DNA of 64,000 nt from Clostridium bowmanii (GTDB lineage Bacteria; Bacillota; Clostridia; Clostridiales; Clostridiaceae). Both the position numbers and the translations under genes were made by a program. Below, one piece after another: positions 51,708-59,060 of this stretch. The notes beneath the pieces were generated by a model. That model ran no database searches and was not told where the DNA came from. It saw only the letters and a list, made by a program, of their open reading frames with translations. Where the stretch lies: NCBI RefSeq assembly GCF_018861315.1, contig NZ_JAHLDL010000020.1, positions 1 to 64,000 on the forward strand, in the 5' to 3' direction. Within the stretch, counting starts at the first letter, position 1. Each line of letters starts with the position of its first letter.

Positions 51708-52535
51708 CTAATATAATTTGTTTAAAATTTCATCGTCTATTTTAAAACAGTGTTCTATGCTTGGGAAAGTTCCTTCAGTTACTTCTTTAACATATGATTT
51801 AAATCCATCTCTCATAAGGTCTCCAACATTTGCAAAGTTTTTTGCAAACTTAGGTTTGAGGTCTGAGAACATATTAAGCATATCTTGATACACTAAAATT
51901 TGTCCATCACAGCCACCACCAGCACCTATTCCAATAGTTGGTATAGATATTTCCTTTGATATAATATCAGCCAGTTTAGAGGGTATACATTCGAGTACAA
52001 TAGCAAAGGCACCTGCAGCTTCTATTTTTTTAGCATCCTCTATAAGTTTTTTAGCATGGATCATATCCTTACCTTGAACTTTAAAGCCGCCAAACATATT
52101 AACAGATTGAGGAGTTAAACCAATATGACCCATTACAGGTATTTGAGCATCCACTATAGCTTGAATTTGTGGGCAAACTATGGCGCCACCTTCGAGTTTT
52201 ACTGCCTGAGCTCCAGCTTCTTGTACAAATCTTCCAGCATTTTTCACTGCATCATATAGTGAGGTTTGATAAGACATAAAAGGCATATCACCAATTACAA
52301 GGGCATTTGTAGTACCTCTAGCAACGGCTTTAGTATGATGTATCATATCATCCATTGTTACACTTAAGGTGTCCTTGTAGCCAAGGCAAACCATGCCTAG
52401 GGAGTCTCCTACTAAAATGCCATTAACACCACATTCATCAATGAGTTTCGCCATGGAGTAATCATAGGCTGTAAGCATTGTTAATTTTTTGCCTGATTTT
52501 TTTGCAGATATAAAGGTTAAAATAGAATTTTTCAA
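51708..52535 (-). CDS. panB: 3-methyl-2-oxobutanoate hydroxymethyltransferase (ketopantoate synthase)
   Basis: The 275-residue TIM-barrel enzyme adds a hydroxymethyl group from methylene-tetrahydrofolate to ketoisovalerate. It has [25 protein letters not shown]-type start blocks, [14 protein letters not shown] and [14 protein letters not shown]. It starts at TTG 52535, three bases after the stop of the DUF2520 gene, and its ribosome site GGAGGAG overlaps that gene's end, so the two are translationally coupled. Confidence 0.95.
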   Translation of the reverse strand: MKNSILTFISAKKSGKKLTMLTAYDYSMAKLIDECGVNGILVGDSLGMVCLGYKDTLSVTMDDMIHHTKAVARGTTNALVIGDMPFMSYQTSLYDAVKNAGRFVQEAGAQAVKLEGGAIVCPQIQAIVDAQIPVMGHIGLTPQSVNMFGGFKVQGKDMIHAKKLIEDAKKIEAAGAFAIVLECIPSKLADIISKEISIPTIGIGAGGGCDGQILVYQDMLNMFSDLKPKFAKNFANVGDLMRDGFKSYVKEVTEGTFPSIEHCFKIDDEILNKLY

Positions 52536-52538
52536 TTG

Positions 52539-53390
52539 TTACTCCTCCTGCATTTTTAAATATTCTTCAAGCTTGTTATAATCTCTTTCGCTATGTTTTT
52601 TTTCTGATAAGTGTAGTAGGTTTAGTGATAAATTTTTATACATGGGGGCATCATATTTAGGAATAGAATCTATATGATGCTTCACTGTTTCTAAATCATT
52701 TCTTTCAACGGGACCAGTTAAAGCACTAATAAAGCCATTTTCTTTTATATTATCAATGTTATTTTGGATTAATGGCAATAATGCCTCTAGAGCATCATTT
52801 TCACTAAGTCCACATTGACTTAGGTAACTACAACCGGTATTAATTAAAGATAAAACTAAATTAGATACTGTGACACTAGCCAAGTGGTAAAGCACTTTAT
52901 TATCTTTGTTAATAACAAGTGATTTATTACCTAAAGAGTTAATGAAATCTTTAAGCTCATGTATATGTATGTCTGGTCCTTCAATAGAGAAATAAGCGTT
53001 TTGCATACTTTTATAGGAGTTATATTTATCAGAAAATGCGAAAATAGGGTGAATTGAATATGCGAATGCATCCGAATTGTTTATATCTAAAAAATTGCTA
53101 GAAGTTAAGGAACCACTAGTATGACATATTATTTTATTAGTTAAATCTAAATTTGCTAATCTCTGCAGTACGTCATGAATGAAATCATCAGGAGTAGTAA
53201 TAAAAATTAGTGAACTATCCCGTGTTAAATCATCAATGTTTTCATAAGCTCTTGAATTAGTAAACACAGATGCATCTATAGCATCTTCGTAAAATTTACT
53301 ATAGTATCCAGATAAACTTATTCCTTTGGATGAAAAATATTTTCCAAGAGAAAAACCTACCTTTCCACATCCAATAAAGCCGATAACCAT
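52539..53390 (-). CDS. Rossmann-fold DUF2520 oxidoreductase, candidate ketopantoate reductase
   Basis: This protein of about 283 residues begins MVIGFIGCGKVGFSLG, an NAD(P)-binding GxGxxG-like motif, and has the IFITTPDD and ICHTSGSLTSS blocks and a C-terminal helical DUF2520 domain with HLASVTVSN and LTGPVERND. It is the first gene of the pan operon, coupled to panB. The pathway needs a ketopantoate reductase between PanB and PanC, and no PanE or IlvC-like gene is visible here. A replacement reductase called PanG has been described from memory in other bacteria; whether this protein is orthologous needs testing. ATG 53390 follows GGAGGCGATATT. Confidence 0.8.
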   Translation of the reverse strand: MVIGFIGCGKVGFSLGKYFSSKGISLSGYYSKFYEDAIDASVFTNSRAYENIDDLTRDSSLIFITTPDDFIHDVLQRLANLDLTNKIICHTSGSLTSSNFLDINNSDAFAYSIHPIFAFSDKYNSYKSMQNAYFSIEGPDIHIHELKDFINSLGNKSLVINKDNKVLYHLASVTVSNLVLSLINTGCSYLSQCGLSENDALEALLPLIQNNIDNIKENGFISALTGPVERNDLETVKHHIDSIPKYDAPMYKNLSLNLLHLSEKKHSERDYNKLEEYLKMQEE

Positions 53391-53560
53391 AATATCGCCT
53401 CCAATGCAATACAGTATAAAAAAGACCTCAATGTCTGAGGGTGGGAGACTCCTGTATAGCTGTCTCATTCATAAAGATATGAGCAGAAAAATTATAAATA
53501 ATATGTTAAACAATTCGGTGCAGTTCTTTTCAGATACTACCCATAAAATATTTTAGCATA
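53391..53560 (-). promoter_or_regulatory. Leader of the pan operon with possible attenuator
   Basis: On the minus strand a TATGCTAAAAT box near 53560 may be the promoter. The leader contains GAGAC...GTCTC and CCTCA-GACAT-TGAGG followed by TCTTTTTATA, which looks like a short terminator just before the first gene (about 53420-53440). ATACAG and CTGTAT could form an alternative outer stem. No known riboswitch class was recognised. The stems are short, so this is tentative. Confidence 0.35.
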
Positions 53561-53685
53561 AATTATTTTTGAATACAAATATAATTATATAAATTAAAGC
53601 ATAAACTATTGATATATATTAGTTTATGTCTGATAATATATAGTATAGGCTATTTTAATGCCGATTATAGAAAAGAGGGGATAAA

Positions 53686-54069
53686 ATGAGTACCTTTATG
53701 ACAATACTTAGCATCGTTGTATTATCAATTATTATTCTTGTGATATATAATGTTTTAAAATCTTATGTATTATATAAGGTAAAAGTTAATAAATGGATAA
53801 TACTTGCACTCGCTATGGTATTATTTATAGTGCCTACGTTAGCATGGCCAACTATGCCCAAATATGTAGCTAACTACATAATACCAGGAACATTTGTTTT
53901 TTTATTTTTATGGTTTATGGATTTATCAGGATTTATCAAAAAGAAAAATATTCCTAAAACAAATTATTCAGGCATAGCTTCTTCTAAAAAAGATAAGAAG
54001 AACGATATTGTAATGAGGCCTAAGGTTAAACCAAATAGAATTAAAAACAATATTAATGATAACAAATAA
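53686..54069 (+). CDS. Small membrane protein, unknown
   Basis: The 127-residue protein has three predicted membrane helices (about 4-25, 37-55, 66-84) and a basic cytosolic tail (SSKKDKKNDIVMRPKVKPN). It begins behind AGAGGGGATAAA. A perfect terminator follows the stop. I do not recognise the family, and the surroundings give no clear clue. Confidence 0.65.
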   Translation: MSTFMTILSIVVLSIIILVIYNVLKSYVLYKVKVNKWIILALAMVLFIVPTLAWPTMPKYVANYIIPGTFVFLFLWFMDLSGFIKKKNIPKTNYSGIASSKKDKKNDIVMRPKVKPNRIKNNINDNK

Positions 54070-54073
54070 TTAA

Positions 54074-54114
54074 AAAAGGAGTATGAATTTCATTGAGAAA
54101 TTCATACTCCTTTT
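54074..54114. terminator. Bidirectional terminator
   Basis: AAAAGGAGTATGAATTTC pairs with GAAATTCATACTCCTTTT around ATTGA. Confidence 0.92.
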
Positions 54115-54339
54115 GTGTTATATACATTATAGGAAAAAATTTATCTGCTATTTCTTTTTACAATCTACACGTCTCTAATATAATATGTTTCTTCTGGATT
54201 TATATTAAAATGTTGGATTACCCAATAAATTGTCCTAATTAATCAAAAATTTTTTCTCATATATTTTTAAAATCATAAAATCCCAAAAGTAGAGTTTGAA
54301 AATATGTATATAACTTATATTCACAAATATATATTGCAT

Positions 54340-54368
54340 TTGACAAATACATATTACATGTGTAATAT
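54340..54368 (+). promoter_or_regulatory. Promoter of the blaI-like regulator
   Basis: TTGACA (54340-54345), 17-base spacer, TAATAT (54363-54368). The spacer is occupied by the operator palindrome. Confidence 0.7.
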
Positions 54369-54373
54369 GTATT
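54346..54373. promoter_or_regulatory. BlaI/MecI-type operator (28-bp perfect palindrome)
   Basis: The palindrome has the core ATTACA-TG-TGTAAT, the TACA-N2-TGTA pattern recognised by BlaI/MecI repressors. It covers the spacer and -10 element of the gene's own promoter, 50 bases before the start, so autorepression is expected. Confidence 0.75.
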
Positions 54374-54422
54374 ATAAAGTTATAAATTGTAAAATATAAT
54401 TTATTTAAAAAGGGATGATGAA

Positions 54423-54806
54423 ATGATTAACGCACCTAAAATATCAAATTCAGAATGGGAAGTTATGAAATGTGTTTGGGGAAATGATACCTGCACTGCT
54501 AATGAAATCGTAGATGCTTTAAGTAAAAATACTGATTGGAAAGCAAATACTATTAGAACTTTAATAAATCGTTTAGTAAAAAAAGAAGTACTAGGTTATA
54601 CAATAGATAAAAACAATAAAAAAACATACTATTACTTCCCTTTATTACTAGAGAATGAATGCATAAAAGCAGAGAGTGAATCCTTTATAAATCGAGTGTT
54701 TAATGGCTCGTTAAATGGTATGATTGCAAACTTTTTAATTGACTCAAAATTATCTGATGAGGAAATTAAAGAACTTAAAAACATTCTTGATAAGAAGAAA
54801 GGTTAA
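54423..54806 (+). CDS. BlaI/MecI-family repressor
   Basis: The 127-residue protein has the winged-helix pattern of BlaI/MecI: ISNSEWEVMKCVWG, CTANEIVDAL, NTIRTLINRLVKKEVLGY and a C-terminal dimerisation helix. These repressors are inactivated when a BlaR1-type membrane protease is triggered. The downstream neighbour is such a protease (12 bases after the stop) and a matching operator lies upstream, so the three parts make a complete switch. No beta-lactamase or PBP gene is present, so the signal is unlikely to be a beta-lactam. The ribosome site is AAAGGGATGATGA. Confidence 0.93.
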   Translation: MINAPKISNSEWEVMKCVWGNDTCTANEIVDALSKNTDWKANTIRTLINRLVKKEVLGYTIDKNNKKTYYYFPLLLENECIKAESESFINRVFNGSLNGMIANFLIDSKLSDEEIKELKNILDKKKG

Positions 54807-54818
54807 ATAGGTGTATTT

Positions 54819-56678
54819 ATGATACTACTAATATCTATTTTTAAATGGGTATTATATTCAACCGCTTTAGCAAGTATTTTAAGCTTAATAATTCTTGCCT
54901 TCAAGTTTTTTATTAAAGACAAGTTAGGTGTCAGGTGGCACTATGCTATTTGGCTTATTGTTATAATTAGATTATTAATACCATACGGGATACAAAGCTC
55001 ATTAAGTATATTTAATATTATAAACTTCAAAAGTACAACTGTTGTACAAGTACCTTATTCAATAAATAACAAGGCAATCGAAATTTCTAATAATAAAGAG
55101 AGCAATACAAATGCAGCTCCAGATATTGCGGCGACGAATTTACAAACCAATAAATCCGATACTAATCAGAGCCAAGTGTATTTACAATTGATAAGTTGTC
55201 TTTGGTTACTGGTGGTTATTATAATCGCTTCTTATACAATTGTAATGACCATGAAATTAAAGGTCAAGGTAAAGAGTGGTAAGGTATGTGATAATGAGGA
55301 CGTTTTACTGCTTTTACTACAGTGCAAAAACAAATTAAACATAAAATCTAATATAAAAATCATCTATACTAATGGAATTAAAACACCATGTATTTATGGG
55401 TTTATAAGCCCTAAATTATTACTACCTATTGGTATTGAAAATTATGTGAATAAAAATGAGTTAGAATATATAATTTTACATGAATTAGCCCATGTAAAAC
55501 GTCTCGATATAATAGTAAGTTGCTTATCAGGAATACTCCAAATAATACATTGGTTTAATCCTATCATATGGTATTCATTTTATAGGATGCGTAATGATAA
55601 GGAACTCGCTTGTGATGCATTAGTATTATCTCATGTTAAATGCGATGATTACATAAATTATGGTAAAACTATTATAAAGTTGTTAGAAAGTTATAAAAAG
55701 ACTCCGAAGGTTTATGGGATGTCATCCATTATAAGTGACAAATCTCAAATTAAAAGGAGAATTACTATGATTTCTTTATTTAAGAAAAATTCTTATAAGT
55801 GGTCGATTGTACCTATTGTAACATTAACTGTATTGGGCGGAGTAATGCTTACTAATGCTAAAAATAAACCAGTGCTTGCGGATAATAAATACGAACAGGC
55901 CTCAAAATCTATTACAACTTTAAATAATGATAATAAAACAAATTCTATTACACAATATGATATTACAGGCAAACATTTTAAAGGTACAATGTTAATAATA
56001 CCAGGTGATAAGAAAATTGTTGTTGGTTTTAACAAAGATATTTCAAAAATTACAAAAACAACAAGTCAAATAGCAAAAGAAAGTAATGCAATATGCGCTA
56101 TTAATGCTGGAGGGTTTACAGGGTTTGCTGAAAGTTCAAGCGAAACATTATCTCCATTAGGGCTCATAATGCACGATGGAAAGGTTATTTTCAATGATTT
56201 AAAAGACAATACGAGTAAAAGCGATATAGTCGCTTTTACAAATAAAGGTATCCTTCTAGTTGGTAAATATTCCTTGAATGAATTAAATAAGCTTAATGTA
56301 GCGGAAGCTGTTAGTTTTGGACCTGCACTTATCGTCAATGGTAAACCTACAATTACACAAGGCGAGGGTGGTTGGGGTATAGCTCCAAGAACAGCTATAG
56401 GTCAGAAAAAAGATGGTTCAGTAATTTTATTAACCATTGATGGTAGAAGTGTTAAGTCTATAGGAGCTACATTACTAGATGTACAAAATATACTTTTACA
56501 GTATGGGGCTGTAAACGCATCTAATCTTGATGGAGGAAGCTCAACAACTATGTACTATAACGGTAAAGTAATTAATACTCCGTGCGGAAAACTAATTGAA
56601 AGTGGAGATAAGATGATTGATGATCCTGGCAGTAAAGGTGAAAGAGAAGTAGGATCTACTTTTATGGTGTTACCTTAA
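54819..56678 (+). CDS. BlaR1-like M56 membrane protease fused to a phosphodiester glycosidase (NAGPA) sensor
   Basis: The 619-residue protein has four N-terminal membrane helices enclosing the M56 protease. Its zinc motif is HELAH (H221, H225), with the third ligand in DKELACDAL (about E261). A single helix at about 327-345 follows, and then an extracellular domain. In BlaR1 that domain is a penicillin-binding transpeptidase; here residues of about 378 to 617 are a phosphodiester glycosidase (NAGPA/DUF2233) domain with CAINAGGF, GWGIAPRTAIG, VILLTIDGR and NLDGGSSTTMYYN. The NAGPA fold cleaves sugar-1-phosphodiesters. I infer that binding or cleavage of a wall phosphodiester triggers the protease to inactivate the BlaI partner. 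The fusion is unusual to me and both halves look intact. Confidence 0.9.
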   Translation: MILLISIFKWVLYSTALASILSLIILAFKFFIKDKLGVRWHYAIWLIVIIRLLIPYGIQSSLSIFNIINFKSTTVVQVPYSINNKAIEISNNKESNTNAAPDIAATNLQTNKSDTNQSQVYLQLISCLWLLVVIIIASYTIVMTMKLKVKVKSGKVCDNEDVLLLLLQCKNKLNIKSNIKIIYTNGIKTPCIYGFISPKLLLPIGIENYVNKNELEYIILHELAHVKRLDIIVSCLSGILQIIHWFNPIIWYSFYRMRNDKELACDALVLSHVKCDDYINYGKTIIKLLESYKKTPKVYGMSSIISDKSQIKRRITMISLFKKNSYKWSIVPIVTLTVLGGVMLTNAKNKPVLADNKYEQASKSITTLNNDNKTNSITQYDITGKHFKGTMLIIPGDKKIVVGFNKDISKITKTTSQIAKESNAICAINAGGFTGFAESSSETLSPLGLIMHDGKVIFNDLKDNTSKSDIVAFTNKGILLVGKYSLNELNKLNVAEAVSFGPALIVNGKPTITQGEGGWGIAPRTAIGQKKDGSVILLTIDGRSVKSIGATLLDVQNILLQYGAVNASNLDGGSSTTMYYNGKVINTPCGKLIESGDKMIDDPGSKGEREVGSTFMVLP

Positions 56679-56775
56679 AAAGCTAATATTTTGATATATT
56701 TTCTAATGCGAATTAATTAGCAATGGTTCACCTTAGAACACCTATGTTGCTGACAAAACTAAAGGGATGGTAAAT

Positions 56776-57774
56776 ATGAAAAAAAATAAAAATAAACAAA
56801 CAATAAAAATAAAACTTGTTATAAGCTTTATAATTTTTGAAACTATTTTTACTGCAATTACTGGTCCATTTATGATTTACTATGGTCCTTTTAAAAATGT
56901 GAAGACGACAATGGTAGGTGCGGCAATGACTACGTATTCACTTCAATGGCTTGCAACGACATTTTTGTCTAAAGAGGCAATAGCAAAAATTATGAGTACG
57001 CAAACAGTAGATGCATTAGTACAAACTAACTTAGACGGTGTAAAAGTAGAAAATAAAAATGATGATACTATAGAAAGATATGATGTAAACGGAAATAAAT
57101 TTAATGGTTACATATTAATAATTAATGACCCAACTAGGTTAAAAGTAGGTTACACTAGTTTGCTTCATAAAGAAGGACAACTAACTAGTGATATTGCAAA
57201 GGATAATAATGCAATTGCGGCAATCAATGGTGGTGGATTTAAAGATGAAGACAATGGAACAAAATACACAGGGACAGGAGCAAATCCAGCCGGAATTATA
57301 ATGGCTAATGGAAAAATTGTTGCGAATGATATAACTGATGAAAATAAAAAAACAGAAGTTGTAGCAATGACTAGCTCAGGTAAATTATTAGTTGGTCCTC
57401 ATAGTCTTTCTGAGATGAAAACGGATGGAGTAACTGAGGCAATATCTTTTGGACCAGCACTTATAGTTAGTGGACAAAAAACTATTACTAAAGGTGATGG
57501 TGGTTGGGGTATTGCACCTAGAACATGTGTAGCGCAAAGAGGTGATGGAGCGATAATGTTTTTAGTAATTGACGGTAGGAAGCTGGGAAGTTTAGGAGCT
57601 ACGTTAAAAGAAGCACAGGATGTATTATATGATTATGGAGCTATTAATGCTACTAATTTAGATGGAGGTTCTTCTTCTACATTATTTTATGATGATGAAG
57701 TTATAAACAGTCCATCAGATAGTTTGGGAGAAAGGTCAGTATCTTCAATTATGTATATAGAAAGTACAAAATAG
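56776..57774 (+). CDS. Membrane-anchored phosphodiester glycosidase
   Basis: The 332-residue protein has a basic start, one anchor helix (LVISFIIFETIFTAITGPF) and an outside NAGPA-type domain (about 110-330). The domain has AAINGGGF, PAGIIMANGKIV, GWGIAPRTCVAQ, FLVIDGR and NLDGGSSSTLFY. It is clearly a paralogue of the sensor domain of the BlaR1-like gene just upstream (shared AISFGPALIV and GWGIAPRT blocks). It may be the effector enzyme controlled by the switch, with the sensor built from a copy of it. ATG 56776 is preferred to 56767, which abuts the AAAGGG site. No separate terminator lies before it, so it can be read from the blaI promoter. Confidence 0.88.
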   Translation: MKKNKNKQTIKIKLVISFIIFETIFTAITGPFMIYYGPFKNVKTTMVGAAMTTYSLQWLATTFLSKEAIAKIMSTQTVDALVQTNLDGVKVENKNDDTIERYDVNGNKFNGYILIINDPTRLKVGYTSLLHKEGQLTSDIAKDNNAIAAINGGGFKDEDNGTKYTGTGANPAGIIMANGKIVANDITDENKKTEVVAMTSSGKLLVGPHSLSEMKTDGVTEAISFGPALIVSGQKTITKGDGGWGIAPRTCVAQRGDGAIMFLVIDGRKLGSLGATLKEAQDVLYDYGAINATNLDGGSSSTLFYDDEVINSPSDSLGERSVSSIMYIESTK

Positions 57775-57819
57775 CCTGAAGTATATTATGGAATATTTGA
57801 AGTTAAAGGAGAAAAAAAT

Positions 57820-58848
57820 ATGAGCTGGATGAAAAGAATAAGCATATGGATAGTAGTATCTTTATCACTACAATGTTTAGGGCTCTTTTATATTGATCAT
57901 TATTTTTTAGCTACCGATTCAAAGGTAGTTTCCAAAAAAGTTGTGAAAGAGGTAAGCACCGAAGCTAAAAATGTTGATATTACTATACCAACAAACGCAG
58001 AAAATATATTAGTATCTTATGATGCTAAATATATATCTTATTATGATACTGAAAAATTGGTGATTGTTAATTGTTTGACTGGTAAAACTAAAAACATAGA
58101 ACCTGAGGATGGATGTAACGTTTCTTTTGTTTCGTGGGTCCCAGGTAGAAATAGAATGATTTTAGTAGAAAAAGAAAGTGATGGAGAATCTAGTAATTTA
58201 CTATTATATTCTTACGATGCAGTAAAAGATGAAAAAGTAAAAAATATAAAAATTGAGTGTGATGTCATTAATCCTAAAGTAGAAGATGTTCAAACAGCAC
58301 CATTAACAGGAGTTACTTATGTTAAAGTATCAAACAATGCTAATAATAGCAGCATTTATAGAATCGATAGAAATCCAGATCTGTCAAGAATTGATACAAT
58401 ACCTAACCTGGTGGGCAATATCTTATTGATTCGCCATGAAGATAAATTGTTCTATGAAGGCTCAGTTTATAACAAAACATATGTTACTAGTAAAAGCAAT
58501 GCTATAAGTGTGGGAGATGTTGATAAACTTAGCTTAATTGGTGCTGATGATGATGATAATATATATCTTGTAGAGTTAAAAGATGATTTAATAAGTAAAG
58601 TTTATTATGGTAAGATATCACAAAATACTAGTGAATGGAAAACCATGGAATTAGAAATACCTTGCGTGAAAGAAGATTTAATTGTATCAGATAATGGTAA
58701 AATATATCAAAATAATCCGCTAAAAGGTTCTATAAAAGAAATAAATTCTGGAATTCAAACTAGCTATCAAGGGAAATTAGTAAAGTTATATAATAAGGGA
58801 GTAGTATCTCTTGGAAATAACAAAATATCCTTTGTTCCTTTTAAGTAA
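57820..58848 (+). CDS. Membrane-anchored beta-propeller-like protein, unknown
   Basis: The 342-residue protein has one N-terminal anchor (ISIWIVVSLSLQCLGLFYI) and an outside part of repeated beta strands of the TolB/DPP-IV propeller kind (YISYYDTEKLVIVNCLTGKT, VSWVPGRNRMILVEK, NLLLYSYDAVKDE). It follows the stand-alone glycosidase by 45 bases with a good site (AAAGGAGAAAAAAAT) and is the last gene before a strong terminator. It is thus probably the fourth member of the BlaI-led operon. No catalytic motif was seen; a binding or scaffolding role is a guess. Confidence 0.65.
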   Translation: MSWMKRISIWIVVSLSLQCLGLFYIDHYFLATDSKVVSKKVVKEVSTEAKNVDITIPTNAENILVSYDAKYISYYDTEKLVIVNCLTGKTKNIEPEDGCNVSFVSWVPGRNRMILVEKESDGESSNLLLYSYDAVKDEKVKNIKIECDVINPKVEDVQTAPLTGVTYVKVSNNANNSSIYRIDRNPDLSRIDTIPNLVGNILLIRHEDKLFYEGSVYNKTYVTSKSNAISVGDVDKLSLIGADDDDNIYLVELKDDLISKVYYGKISQNTSEWKTMELEIPCVKEDLIVSDNGKIYQNNPLKGSIKEINSGIQTSYQGKLVKLYNKGVVSLGNNKISFVPFK

Positions 58849-58906
58849 TCAGTGAATCGAAAATATATCAGGGGTCTGTACTTAATATTTATGTTTCAAA
58901 ATATAA

Positions 58907-58950
58907 GAAAAATCACTATTTATAATTTAATTATAAATAGTGATTTTTAT
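58907..58950 (+). terminator. Terminator of the BlaI-led operon
   Basis: AAAAATCACTATTTATAA pairs with TTATAAATAGTGATTTTT around TTTAA. A second T-run follows. Confidence 0.9.
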
Positions 58951-59060
58951 TTTTGTTTAATTACTTGTGAATAAATATTCATTTTGTAGTAAACCTCAAA
59001 GTTGTTATAGTAAAGCTCAAAGTTGTACTTTAACTTTGGGATCTTTTCTAGTTTGATAGA

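Larger units (their letters stand above)
54115..54422 (+). other. Intergenic region with the promoter and operator of the BlaI-like gene
   Basis: This gap of about 308 bases is AT-rich. Its right third holds the promoter and palindrome at 54340-54373; the left part shows no gene or structure that I can support. Confidence 0.6.
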
